Part shown: piece after piece, positions 50,711 to 62,896 of the stretch
How positions within the stretch are numbered: the first letter of the stretch is position 1
Layout: each line of letters starts with the position of its first letter
DNA from: Perca fluviatilis
Taxonomy: Eukaryota > Chordata > Actinopteri > Perciformes > Percidae
DNA: 64,000 nt
Direction of reading: 5' to 3'
NCBI RefSeq assembly: GCF_010015445.1
Contig: NC_053126.1
Span: 17,376,169-17,440,168 of the forward strand
Notes under the pieces: generated by a model
Databases searched by the model: none
What the model was told of the DNA's origin: nothing
The model's input: the letters and a program-made list of their open reading frames with translations, nothing else
Program-made: the position numbers and the translations under genes

Positions 50711-53704
50711 AACACCACTGCAGTATTGTAGTAACTGTCAAGTGTGAAGAAATGTTTTACAAAAAAAAATCACAAATTGAATCTTCTTATATTAAACATT
50801 GATGGTATTTTTTTCATGCTATGCTAGCATCTTTATTTGATGCCAACACAGGGCCTATTGCATGCACCCAATGGACATATTTTGCTTCAGAAATCAAAGC
50901 CCTTCCTTTAAGTCTTAACATACTGCTATATTCTCTCTTTCCATTAATACCTGTTCTTCAATATTCATGTAGGATATATGTCTAGAAATCTGTTTTAAAC
51001 CCATATAATATCAAATTCCAACTTTTTTTCTGAATCAGAATTTGACTGATAGTTGAATGTTAGAGACATATTCACCAAAAGTTTAGGAGGCGAAAAAAAA
51101 AAAAAAAAAGAAGGGCTCAGGTTACAGCTTACTGGCTGACTATGCGGTATTTGGCATGGTGGCATTTCTCATTTCTTATTCTGAAGATAACAATAAGTGA
51201 CATGGCGAGGAGGCAAAATGTAGTGATTATGCCATAAGCCCAAAATGAAGAAAAACAGAACAACAATGAGTCAGGACCAAAGCCCCATGACTCACCAGAG
51301 AAACATTGTTTGCTCAAATGCTTTAAATGTTCATATTTTACGGTCAAAGGGACCAAGGTCAGTGTGGCTCATACCTGTAACTCTAATCCCAACCTTCAGG
51401 GTGATCTTTTCCGAATCTTAACCAAGTAGTTTTTTTTTATCTTCACCACACCTTAAAAAGGGTACTACACCAATATAGCATTCTACTTCATATCATGCAG
51501 CAAAGATACTAGCCTACTTCTACTAGAAAGTGCCATATGTACAATTGTTTTTGCATATTTCTAATTATGCTGATTGTCAAAGTGTTTGTTGATATGTGAA
51601 AATTGTAGTCCACGTGTTGCTTTCAGCCCATTCAGTCTTTTGGTGCTACCACTAGAAGTCACAAAAGTTGGAAATCTTATACACAGGGGGCTTTATTGAT
51701 ATGTTCCTTTATTTATTTTATATTATTCTGTTGGAAGTTAAGGGATACCAACAGACATTTCACTTGATGTATTTGACCTGTTTGAAATTCTTATGCCTAG
51801 TAACATTACCAAATCACCAAGATTGTATTAATTTCTGTCTATAACTGCCTCACAACTCAACCAACCAGTCAGAAGAGCATTTTGATATTATTATTTACTT
51901 TAAAGACACATATCTATATGCATAAAAACATAGGCAAAATGTCAGTATATGTTTTATTTGATGTGTCTGTCAGGGACAGAAAAACATTTCAGGCTTTCAG
52001 GCTGTTGTAGGATTAGGATCCTTGACTTCTTTAGGTATTTTTTCATAAGGTATGTGAACTGCAATTGGTTATTCATTCCATGCATTTTAAGTACGCCCAT
52101 GGCAAATCTCCCAATAATCACTCTCTGTTTTAATCGACCTCTAGTTTGTTTCATGTATACAAGACGGGGAGGCAGAATCCTAAGTATGAATTGATTTTTA
52201 AATGAGCATACATTTACTTTTAAACACCTGCAGAACAAACTGGGGCTGTGCTGCACCGCAAACAGGCTATCTTAATTGATTTGAGTAATGAACAAGGACA
52301 TGCTTTCTGTCTTTTGACTCAAGGTCACTTTGCCATCACAGTGTTAAGCTGTGTCCTCTGGTCTTTATAAAGGACCAACTCACCATGAAAATGTATTTGG
52401 GCCAAGGTGAGAAGGTAGCTGCTGTAACTAATGGGTTTATTTAATTCAATTTATTGCTTCAGCCGCTGCATCATATGAGACATGCTGGTCACTGTAAGAT
52501 TGAGGTTTCTTCATGAAAGAAAGAGAGATTAACCCTCTTTTCAAAAGGCCAGAATACACTCTCATGTCATGCTGGATTTTCATGCCTAGATAGTTGGATG
52601 TATAAATCTGCAGAACTAAATGAATATAGGTTTGTGGTAAAATGGTGCTCTCAAGCTTATTACGTACAAGCCTTCTAATCAGCGTCACGCTGTGGCTGTG
52701 CTTGCCGGGCTGGGAATCTGTAATAAATGAGGGCTTTGTCAACATGTCCACTGTTGGGTGGGGGGACCAGTGTCTTTTGATTTCAATGTGTCAGCCGAAA
52801 GGCACATTTTTCCAAGCAAATGTTTAGCATTCACTGCTATCTTTACCACCTATTATGTATTTCTATGGATTGAGGATGGCATTCTATTTCCCCCCTCAGC
52901 ATATTGTAATAATTAATTCATCCTTAATACTATTATGTTGGCTACATGTCAGACCATATCTGCCTCTTCACACATTGTCTCCAATTAACATTTTCCAAAT
53001 TTCTGATGCAATCTGTAGAATACAAATGAAGGCGTCCCAGCAGCTGCTGGCTCTGTTGTCTCAGCTCAGAGCAAATTTCTTTCTCTTAAATTTGTTTTGT
53101 AATACACCTCATTTTTACAGGAATAAACAAGTACGCTCTGCACATTGGGTAAACTCAACAAAGGCTTCAGGGTTTAGAAAATTAATGTGCCATGACAATT
53201 AGTTAAGCAATGCTAGAGGAGGGAATTTCACACCTTGATTTTAATAATATATATAGTGTAATTTGCCTCGGTTGTAATGTGCATTTGTTTCTTGGTCCTG
53301 GCGCTGTATTGTCACATCTGAACAGATGGATCATCACATATTGGCACAGTGGCAGCTACTTATTTCAAAACATCTTTATTTGTGAGGATATGGTCAACCT
53401 GTATGAATTTCTCATGTATAGTATGGCCATGTTTTATAGGATCTTTGCACTGATTGTACTTTAATACTTTAATTGTATGTGGTTTGAAGAGTATTGTTTT
53501 GGTACTCAATGCAAAAATGCCTTGGTTTACACATTAAAAAAAAAAACATCAGTAAACCAGAGAGCATTAATGCTTTCTACAAATTCCTCAAAAACAACTT
53601 AAAATATGAAGATACAGTATGGCATTCTAAACCACCTTAACAGCAAACACCTTGTTACAACATGTTCAATGCACCATTATTTTAATTTCAAACCTATTTG
53701 CTAC

Positions 53705-53880
53705 TCTGGTCTTGAGGACACAGAGCACCTGCCAGGTAGTTGATTGCAGCTAATTGCCTTCACCTGGCGTCCCAGGTGTAAACCACTTCCTGATTACATG
53801 CTCAGAGTGAAAACCAGCAGGCCTTCAGGTCCAAAAGGGCTTGGATTGAGAAGTAGCACCTTAAACACTAGTCCACTTCC
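53705..53880 (+). repeat. Interspersed repeat with GATTGCAGCTAATTGCCTTC core
   Basis: The core continues as ACCTGGCGTCCCAGGTGTAA and later GAAAACCAGCAGGCCTTCAG. I recall the same block order from many teleost loci. The class is unknown. Confidence 0.5.
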
Positions 53881-54744
53881 AAATCTGTCTACTATAATTG
53901 CTCTCCAGCAATTCAGCATGATGTTTTCTTTAAAAAAAAAAAACTAATTTAGGATTACATTTCTTCATAAATGCAGCCAGAACAATGTCAACAAAAAAAT
54001 CTACTCTCATTCACAGAGGAATGTCTGCATAGGTGTGCTGGGAAATTATTCTGACATATAATGAGACAGTGGGTTGCACAGACACTTTGAGAGGCAATGC
54101 CCCCTGCCCTGTATAAGTGCTAACCCACAGAGTCAGATATAGCTATTTTTCTCCATGACTTCATTGCTTTTTGTTTCCCAAGTTCTTTTGTGTGACTTGT
54201 GAAAGCTTAAAATGTGAAAAGCACAACAATGTCCACCGCATGTTCTGTCAATTTTTGAAAGTTGGCAGAGAACTCTTACGGAGGAAATTAATGTAATCAT
54301 GCAGCTTCCTGTTGTTTTGACGCAATTACAAAAAAAGAAAAAGAATGTCAGGTCTTGGAGCGGGTATGAGCATATCAAATATCCCTCAACACCAACTACT
54401 GTAAGTGGTAGAATATCTGTGACTGGAGGGAGTTTGGGCAATAATTGTTTTAAAAGGTGTGAGAGTTTGCCGTTGTCTTATCTTTATGAAGAAAGTGTGG
54501 TATATGTGGAAAAGTGATAAAAAAAATTAGCATCTAATCTAGCATCTATACAAAACTAGTTTTGCTTCATTTTTCGAGCAAAATAATGGAATCTCTATGA
54601 AATGTTGAACACAGCACACCTTTCTAAAGTCGACCATCATTAACTACAAATGTGGGACATCCTTCAAAGATGTAATGTATAATTTCTTCCTAAATGGTAG
54701 AACAATTTCATGTGCATATTTAGCATGCACGGTGAAGTACTTAA

Positions 54745-54934
54745 AGGTGCTCTAAGCGACGTTGGATGACGTTACTTCTTGTTGACGTGTGTGGACCCTA
54801 GGCTGTCTACAGAGACTGCGTTTTTATGCAGTGTGTTCAGGGGACCGGCAGCTCGCGGATAGTGAGGAGAGGTTTGCTGTATGTGACAAAAAAATTTGTA
54901 GCCTAAAAAACGCGTGACATCGCTTAGAGTACCT
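54745..54934. mobile_element. TTAA-flanked MITE (190 bp)
   Basis: TTAA occurs at 54741-54744 and 54935-54938. Ends AGGTGCTCTAAGCGAC and, inverted, AGGTACTCTAAGCGAT match at most positions. It has no coding capacity. Confidence 0.75.
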
Positions 54935-54938
54935 TTAA

Positions 54939-56897
54939 GACCATATTTCATCATGTTTCGCAGCTCCTCCATCAAGCCAATATAGTTGCATTTAATTGTA
55001 CTAGAAATGTATCTTCACTGAAGTTTACAATATATCTGAATTTCCTATAACATGCCTTAAACACAGTTTTGATTTGTACATTTTTGGCCATGATGAAGTT
55101 TGAGGATTGTTGACAGGCAAACAGTAGAGCAGCACAATTTCCCTGTTTACCCAAGGAAATTCAAAAAGCCAATTGGGTGTCACTGTGGCAATGAATTTCG
55201 CATATTAGACAATGACTGTTGGATATAAACTCAAATATACTGAGCATATATACATGAGCTTTATAGAGTATTGGCAGAGTGTGTGAGTCAATCAAAGTGT
55301 ATTGTGCAATCATTGTGAGTTTACAGACAGATCAAATAGATATGAATAGGAGTCAAGAAGCTGTTTGGCTATGTTGAGGCTCCATCTAAACGCTATTGTT
55401 TGTGTATAGCGACAGCCCTTGGGAACTAAGTGAGGTGACGCATGGTCTTGGCGATAATGACTATTAAGTCTGTGAGAGGAAGAAGTTGTGGAGCAGATGG
55501 TTGCCGGGTGTGTGCACACTACTTCTGGCATTTGACCAAGTTACCACAACGTCACTGCGAAGTCTTAATAACTGAAAAATTTATTTTGAGGCATTTCTGT
55601 GATCTTTGGGGAAATTTGATGAGAAATGACAATATGTTAACTCAATAGGGTTGCCAGTTTTTGACAAAAGTGTGGATCTCTGTTGTCATGATGTTTTAAA
55701 TAAAATGTTAGGATACTCTGAAGAGTTTTCTTCCTTGTTAGTTAACGCCGATTTGACCTCTGAGAAATTGCTGCCTCTGCTACCAGTTAAAACTTGCTCA
55801 ACAGGCCTAACGAGCACAATATTTCAGACTGAGAGCCTCTACATAATGACTCAGTTCTATATTCAGTGTTTGAATAGGCAAAAAATAAGTCTCTAATTTG
55901 ATAACTTATCGCTTGAACCGGAAAGTGTTTTGGCGCTCCTTTGTGAAGGCCATCTCAATGCTCTTATTCCTGCCCAGAGGATCGAGGTGGGATCTCTAAG
56001 GAGCTATACACGAGAGCAGCTTTACAGGAAGCCGTGCAGCTGAAAGCTGTTGCTAACTCCGCCCATGCAGCTGACGAATTCACGAAACGCTTCAGAGGAA
56101 AAGGACGTTATTGTGTTCTATCTTTATATGTCTGCTGCATTCTACCAGTAGGTGGCACTGTTGTAAAGCAGGTATTAGTTGAGACCCTGAGTACAGAGAG
56201 AAAAGATGGCGACTACTGAATGTACCGTGCTTTGCTACCATGCTTGCTATTAAGTACTAAGTACTGTTGTAATAATGTAAATGCTTCCTGTTGAAGTAAA
56301 CGGCACTTGTTGAACATTCCGACGTTCTTCTATTAACCAGCGTACACTACAGACGTCTCATCCATCTAATGACACATTTCCTCGTTTCCTGTCTCCTCGC
56401 ATGATTTTCTCGCATCTCTCCCATGCTTTCTCGGTGGGATGGACTAAGACGAAAGGAAAGCAAATGAAGAAAAGCATGGATGCAATTTAACTAATACTGT
56501 TCCCACATAGCCTTTAATATTTTGCAAATGAATAGTGCCGATACCTGCTGTCTTAAACCCTATTCGCACAGGATTAGTATTACAAGGGCATCTCATGTGA
56601 TTTAGAAATTATCCCCCCACGTTTGTGTTTCGTGCATTCACACAGGATAAGCGAAGTTTGTATTTTACTGGAATTTACTGATATTATCCTCCGCATACAA
56701 TGTCAAGGCTCTGTCAAAACTTTCATTTATAATTACCAACGCAGCAAATACGACCCCAAATCACACAGATACCGATTTGCAAGGGACTAATAGTTTCACA
56801 CAATCTCTGTGTTTAGCGAAATATGGTAAGTAATTTGCCTTAACCTAGTGCTGAAATCATCTCAAAATGTTCACCTTTTCAATGAAATATCACAACA
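54939..56897. other. Intronic, partly CpG-richer, no gene recognised
   Basis: The stretch 55905-56345 is richer in CpG than its surroundings and ends GCGTACACTACA, which loosely resembles a retrotransposon LTR end. No partner LTR or primer site was found. The stretch 56550-56830 has TTCGCACAGGATTAGTATTA, similar to a fish Harbinger end. Neither is firm enough to call. Confidence 0.3.
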
Positions 56898-57289
56898 CAC
56901 TGCATGAAAAGTGGGATTTCCGTCCCCGTAAACGCCTGTAAACGCCCGGAAATCCCCCTAATTTTCGGCAGTTATCGACAATTTACAGGCTGCGAACGTC
57001 ACGTTCGTCTGTGCCACATATTGTCGGAAACGAACCGTGACGTATATATGGAGAGCCCCCGCGGAGGTGTTAATGGATCTAATTAGAATATGAATTGGCG
57101 CCTGGCCAGAGAACGTCTGGCCTGGCTGGAATTTCCTCACTCACTATTGGCTGAAACCACTACTTTTAAACAGGTCTGTCACGGGTTAGGTTATTGGTCA
57201 ACCTGGGCCATTATTATAATACAATTATATATATATATATTTAATATATGCTATGTTGTATATTCATGTCATGATTATCATAGTTAAAA

Positions 57290-58654
57290 TGATTTGCCAG
57301 GAACGTGGTGTTTATTCAAAGATAGAGCTTTATTGACACAAAACACAAACGCAATCAGAAAAAAACTGTGTACAAAGCATCGGAGACACACAGCACACAC
57401 AACAAATATCCCTCGCTCACGAGAAGCAGCACCGTCCACATCTAACCCGCGGCCGGCTCGGAGCTGTTGGTAACCGGCAGCATTCGGTCTAAATTCGGTC
57501 CATGTAGCAGACGTCTGTGGTGCGTTGTCCTGGATGTCTATGTAGCGCACTTCCAAATGTCCCAACCCCGCAGCCAGCACACTCTGTCTCGCTTCCAGCA
57601 GCTGTAAAATCAATCAATAAAGACAATCAGTACTGCGCAATGCACTACTTACCACAACACACCTATGAATGCACCGACCTAAAATAATCACATTAACCAA
57701 ACGGATCTAGTCTTACCCTCTTTTCTTCTCGACCGACTCGAGGCTGAACTCTTCACAGCTTCTGCCCGCGCTCCACATCTGGTTGTTTCTAGCTGAAGCT
57801 CCTGCGTGCTGTCTCGTAGGCCTAATATGTCTTACAGGCAGCTGGAAAACAATTAAATGAGAGTGGCATGAATAAAAAAAACATAAGTTACAGTAAAATT
57901 AAACAAGGAAAGATGAAAAAGTAAAAAATACTTACACACAATGGCGTAATTATCAGCGTCATGTAAATCTGGACCGGCAGACAGCTCCGAGCAAATATAG
58001 GTCACAGCCTCGTTATGAGGCGAGGTTAGTCTGTTAAAAAAAAAAAAAATATGGTTAAGATCGGTATCTATGTCCTTATACAGAAAAATTAATGAAGTTC
58101 ATTCAATGAAAGCATATTCTTTAAATCTTACCCTTGCTCCGGTTAGTAGCGCCTGCTACAGTTTGTCTCCGAGTTGTGAAGACGGCGGACTGCTTTCTGT
58201 AAATTACAAAATCAAAAAATACACTTTTATAAAACAACTCACCCGCTCAGCTCTGCCTCAATAATGAATGGCGCTGAAAGCAGCCAGGCTGCCCAGACAC
58301 ACAGCTCTGTGCTGCTCGCGTTTAAACTTGGTGGGGTTTAAAACATTACTGCTAAGTCTAAGTAGCCTGTTTAACATCCAAAGACAGTCATTGTACGATC
58401 AAGAGTTAATAAACAGTACAGACTAGCTCGCCGTTTCATTAATAATCATATACTTACATTGACTTTTTCTTTCTGTGAGCGCATCTCTGGAGCCCCGGAG
58501 GTGATATGGAGGAGAGAAAAAACGCTCCAAATGTCTCGAGCAACTCCTGTGTGTTTCCAAGTGAAGTTTGACAGAGTGTACAGATAACTCTTTTACCAGT
58601 TGGCCTGAAATATTCCCATATTTCGGAAGCTTTTGCTCTAACTCTCGGACTCAT
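57290..58654 (-). CDS. Candidate spliced gene inside the CACTG element, partial BED-like finger
   Basis: Five exons with good GT/AG sites can be drawn. A is 58654-58458 (ATG to GTAAGT), B is 58196-58132, C is 58030-57936, D is 57841-57717 and E begins at 57601, with AATAAA on this strand at 57334-57329 and 57316-57311. Exon A encodes 65 residues: RAKASEIWEYFRP, then CTLC at 25-28, then NTQELLE. This resembles the first half of a BED zinc finger (W, aromatic, CxxC), but the His pair is missing. A joined to C is in frame (LTSPHNEAV, then ADNYAIV) and meets a stop early in D. Including B stops the frame at the B-C junction. The product would be about 100 residues. Function unknown; splicing is predicted, not shown. 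Confidence 0.4.
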
Positions 58655-58683
58655 CTCCCGCAATCTTCCGCCGCTATTTTCAA

Positions 58684-59326
58684 TAGTGATGACGAACTGA
58701 CCGAAGAGCCGGTTATTAACCCGATTCGTGTCACTGAGCCGGGAGAATCGAGTGCCATACGTCAATGAACCGACTCACTCCTGTTTTTTTACCTCATTAG
58801 CGCCTCCACTGGAGTGGTGGTAGAATCAATCAGGAAATGGGCTACCTCGAGCAGCACGATTCATTGGACCGAAAGAGTTAAGAGAGTAGAGACCGTACGC
58901 CCGGCTACTGCCGAGAGTCTGCACTGCCGAGAGTCGAGACCGAATGTAACCGTTAACAACCGCTCGAGTATATAAGCAAACGGTTTGTCTAACGGTTCTC
59001 GGCAAGTTTGAATTATTAACCAAGCCTTGTTTCTGATGCATCTTAGGTGATTGTGTTCGGAAATTCACACATTATTGATTGGGAAGTGCATCACATACAA
59101 ATACACACGTTATCTTAGTTATGTTAAGTTAAATGTTAGAGAAGTGAATGTTACAGGCTGTCACGAGCAGACCGGGCGGGCACCAGGCTACTGCCGAGAC
59201 CGGGAGTAGCCGGATGCCTCAGCCGCAGGCACGTGAACCGTTGACCGAATCTATAGACTCGGTTCGCCAACCAACAACCGTCCGGTTGAACCGACTCGCG
59301 TAAAAGAGCCGGTTGTCACATCACTA
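58684..59326. mobile_element. Non-autonomous hAT element (643 bp) in the leader of the BED-like gene
   Basis: It is flanked by a perfect 8-bp duplication ATTTTCAA at 58676-58683 and 59327-59334. The ends start TAGTGATG in both orientations and carry AGAGCCGGTT subterminal motifs. It lies 22 bases upstream of the duplication-adjacent start codon of the minus-strand gene, so it separates that ORF from the GC-rich region to its right. No transposase is encoded. Confidence 0.85.
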
Positions 59327-59339
59327 ATTTTCAAATGGA

Positions 59340-59480
59340 AGCAGTGAGGGCGGGGGTAGGGGGCGGGGTAGAGTGATAGAGAGAGACAAAGAGGAGCAGA
59401 TTAACCAGCAGGGCGCGAACAGCGCACACACTGGTGTGGAGGTGAATTACAGTGAGATTTAATGGAATACTGGGAAAGTT
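59340..59480. promoter_or_regulatory. GC-rich segment, possible bidirectional promoter of the CACTG element
   Basis: GGGCGGGGGT and GGGGGCGGGG (about 59348-59369) resemble GC boxes. The minus-strand gene starts to the left and the plus-strand ORF starts at 59512. A divergent promoter would fit both, but this is an inference from arrangement. Confidence 0.3.
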
Positions 59481-59511
59481 TAATAACAATAGGACAATTG
59501 ATGTCTAGATT

Positions 59512-59841
59512 ATGAGGCCATTTCAGCAGAGCCAACAGCTTCATATGCCATGCACATGTGAATATGGTGCTGAATTTGCCAGTATTTTAAGAACACAAAT
59601 GGTTGGGACCTTGTCATGCAATGACAAACCTGATATGCTTTATGTGAAGCCCAGTGTTTTGGTGTCAGCAGAAAGACTTCTCTTAGAAAACTGTACAGTG
59701 GAGCCTCTGTCTCCATTCCACCAGACAATGTTGGATGAGCAAGACCAAAGAAAGGCCAGTGTAGTCATGTCACTATGTACAGTGGTTGAGACTGTGAATG
59801 AATCATGGATTGCACAATTTACCTTTTGTGGCAAAGCCTGA
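59512..59841 (+). CDS. Unrecognised 109-codon ORF with its own poly(A) signal, inside the CACTG element
   Basis: The first ATG after an in-frame TAG is at 59512, and TGA is at 59839-59841. AATAAA follows at 59859-59864, 18 bases after the stop, as expected of a real 3' end. The product is a small mixed-charge protein with MPCTCEYGAEF near its start and VSAERLLLENCTVEPL in the middle. It has no signal peptide or membrane segment. I do not recognise the family. It could be a single-exon gene or the last exon of a longer one, and a possible acceptor (AATTACAG) lies near 59445-59452. It may be an accessory gene of the transposon. Confidence 0.4.
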   Translation: MRPFQQSQQLHMPCTCEYGAEFASILRTQMVGTLSCNDKPDMLYVKPSVLVSAERLLLENCTVEPLSPFHQTMLDEQDQRKASVVMSLCTVVETVNESWIAQFTFCGKA

Positions 59842-60399
59842 TTAAAACTAATTGTTGAAATAAATTATTTTGTGTATCTTTTTTTACATCTAATTAGTCA
59901 TTACTAATGACATACACAGTAATTAATCTAGCATACTTTCATCAAATAAATCTACTAAAGAGTCTACAATTAGGCTATACTGAATCTGATCTATTTTAAG
60001 AGATTTTCTTAAAATTAAGTTAATACCTTTTAGAAAAATGTCACATGGGGTAAAACTCCCCCTGCTACCCTGATTTGCATTTGTATAGCTCACAGCATTT
60101 TAATTTACATGTGAAAGCCTCCCCTAGAATTAGAGGGAGGGGGGTTATGGGGGGGACAACTGCCAAGCAAGGCCCACGTCAATTTCCGACAATTCACGGC
60201 AGTTTTCGGTGTTACCTGTAAATTGCCGTATACAGCCGTAAACCTGAAGTTCCACGACAATCTACAGTGCCGCATACTGACGAAAATCCCACTTTTCATG
60301 CAGTGACATCTATGGACTGGCTGGCACAGAATTCTATCAACATGTCCTCATACCTAAACAACAGACTAGGTTGTTTGCCAATGACTCCCAAAACAACAT

Positions 60400-60860
60400 A
60401 TATTATCGTTCTACTTAACATTGTGAAACATGCACGGCTTTAAACACATGGTTAACATTGTGAAATGGAACTGCTTGGTTAGGTTTAGGCAATAAAACCA
60501 CTTGCTTGGAGTTAGAATAGTCTATATCGATGTCGATTAATTCATGGGATTGCTCCGGTGCCGCTGGAAGATCCGCCGGATGTCCCTCATTTTCGGCCGT
60601 ATGTCCCTCACCTTCCGCTTTTTGTGTTGGCATTCCAAACTCCAGTGGATTTATGAGGACTATGGTTAACTGCTCCTCAGATGTCTGCAGGGTAAATCCA
60701 GACAGCTAGCTAGACTATCTGTCCAATCTGAGTTCTGTTGCATGACTAAAATAACTTTTGAACGAGCACCAAAACAAGTTCCTTCCCTATTTTGCAGAGG
60801 CACCGTTATTATGTCCGCCCAAGACGATAGTGATTGGTTTAAAGAAACGCCAGTTAACTT
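60400..60860 (+). repeat. Interspersed repeat (GTAAATCCAGACAGCTAGCT family)
   Basis: Ordered motifs include GGTTAGGTTTAGGCAATAAA, GGGTAAATCCAGACAGCTAG, CTAGACTATCTGTCCAATCT, AACTTTTGAACGAGCACC and GATAGTGATTGGTTTAAAGA. This is a widely dispersed teleost repeat in my memory. The termini were not found. Confidence 0.5.
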
Positions 60861-61720
60861 GACAAAAGTCTTTGACTTTTGGTTTCACACAGGACACAAA
60901 CACCAGTCTCCTCATATACCACCCCAAACTTCCTCCTACTGCTCTTATGCAACCAAGTCTCGCCGCAGTTCGTGATGGCATCACAATATTTTGAAGATTT
61001 TTGTGATGGCGGTCAAGTTTTTTAAACTAACATATTTCAACAGGAAGCATCTTTCTTGATCGCAGCACAATTCTTTCTTCCAGTCAGGCTGCATCATAGA
61101 AGCTGTATACAGCTTTGCTATTATTGATATTTTTAGCCCAATAACCACTGTTTTAATCAACATTTATTCACCAGATCTTATCATGGTTTATATGCATTTC
61201 TTTTAATGTTATTATTTCGGTCTATTTCGGCCAGGGACGCTGGATTCCTTTGTTGTTTTTTGATATTTTCTACATCTATCAACATTTATTTAGATGGTAT
61301 CATGGTATTAATTTCTTTATTTTAATAATATTATTACGGTCTTATTACTGGTGAAATATTACAGTATGCTTTAAGACAGAACAGTAGCCTACAAAATGAG
61401 CCGAGCTGGATGCATTCAAAGCCGATATCCCACAATGCAATGCAGGCATTCATATCAGAGAATCGGACAGCGATCAATGGGTCTTTAACGACAATATTGC
61501 TTCAATGTACATATTTAATCAGTGGTTTTGTCACCAGCAACAACATGTTGTTCAGTTTTGTTCTAGTAAGTTATGCACCGTAATAACGTTTAAAAAAAAT
61601 CAGCAAAATATTCCGGAAGTGACGTAAATCCTGCTACAATAAGGGGAACAGGTTTTCTTATTAAGGCAGTTTTAATTTATCTTAGCACTCAGAAGGGAAA
61701 AAAATGAGTTTTTTTTGTGT
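60861..61720. other. Intronic, nothing recognised
   Basis: AT-rich sequence with scattered CpGs (61380-61640). No coding domains or repeat ends are visible. Confidence 0.4.
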
Positions 61721-61722
61721 TA

Positions 61723-62896
61723 CAGTTTATTTCGATTGCTAAACGACAGTGGGCACAACTGGAGTCACATGTGCAAAACTCTAACTACAGTCTGCACAGC
61801 AGCAGTTCATGTGGACCAAACTCTAGTTCATTTTTCATTGCTTGAACACAGTTTTCTGAACTCTACACACTTATCCCATGAGTTTAACCACAACGTGCAC
61901 AACACTGTAGATCTACAGCACTTTGTTCAAATGCTAACACACTGCTGTCAAAACTGTAAACCACACATTCAAAACAGAATAGATTTCAGTCTGGTGCCTA
62001 TCAAACACTGCTGATTGCAATTTTAGCTGAAAGCCTAAGCAGGTGTCTTGTTTTAGACTAGTAAGTGAACAGTATATGCAATATGTTATTTATACAGCGC
62101 AAAGCTCAGAAAGTCTTTTTGTATAAAAGAAAAAAAAAGAAAAAAAAAACAATTCTACACTGTACCGTTTGAGAGAAACAGGTAAAAGAGCAAAGATACC
62201 AATATGTCCAGGTAAGATGTCTGAGGTTATGTACGCGCCTATAAAAAAGTGAAAAACACTATATCTTTACAATAGTAAAACTGTGTTCTTACTGTTTTTC
62301 AGAAAGTAATGGAGGTGTAAAGCAATAGAAACACCCACATTACAGTAATTTGTATTTAGAGATAATGCATACATCCAATGTGATGAACTTGCCACATGCT
62401 GCGGGAGAGAGGCAGGATTAGTCACACTATTCGTGTAGCTGTTATGTACCTTTAGTTTTTTCCCCAGTAATTCCATAAATTACTAGAGACAAAATACTTT
62501 ATTGAAGAAAATGATGATTTTCATTCCTTCTTGTTTACCTTATGTAAAAATTGGTATGCTATACAATCTATATTTTTCCTTAAATAAACTGTTGAGTAGT
62601 GTCAAGTCACTCAAATTGTTCAAACTGTAAAGATGAGAAAGTTTGTAATTTCTGTATTGGTGTTTGATGCTAGTGTTTTTACTCTCAGTGTGTTCTGAGT
62701 GACAGTGTGTGTTATCTCAGTGAGGCTTGTGCATACTGTTTGAGACGTGTGTTAAGAGTTGTGTTGCTTTGAATGAGTTTTGCAGGTGATGTGAACTGTT
62801 TAGTTCAGGTGACTGTAGGTAGTGCAGACTGTAGTTTGAGTTTTGCACATGTGACTCCAGTTGTGCCCACTGTCGTTTAGCAATCGAAAAAAACTG
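61723..62896. mobile_element. Tc1/mariner-like element with about 75-bp terminal inverted repeats
   Basis: The left repeat 61723-61797 and right repeat 62822-62896 are nearly identical in inverse orientation (CAGTTTATTTCGATTGCTAA, then GTGGGCACAACTGGAGTCAC). The element is flanked by TA (61721-61722 and 62897-62898), the mariner target. It is 1.17 kb. No open transposase with a DDE/D pattern is seen in the interior, so the copy is probably non-autonomous. The 99-codon frame starting near 61715 is repeat sequence. Confidence 0.8.

Larger units (their letters stand above)
56898..60305. mobile_element. 3.4-kb DNA transposon with CACTG ends (EnSpm/CACTA-like) carrying two genes
   Basis: The ends are inverted copies, CACTGCATGAAAAGTGGGAT at 56898 and its inverse ending at 60305, and they match over 22 bases. 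ACA flanks both sides (56895-56897 and 60306-60308). A CACT(A/G) start with a 3-bp duplication points to EnSpm/CACTA. CGGCAGTT and GACAATTTAC-type motifs recur near both ends. The interior has a minus-strand spliced gene, a plus-strand ORF and a nested hAT. No transposase of the CACTA type is recognised, so the element may be non-autonomous or of another superfamily. Confidence 0.65.

Noticed and set aside
55905..56345. Solo LTR of a retrotransposon
   Set aside because: The right edge resembles an LTR end, but no TG...CA boundaries with a target duplication, no polyadenylation site in the right place and no second LTR were found.
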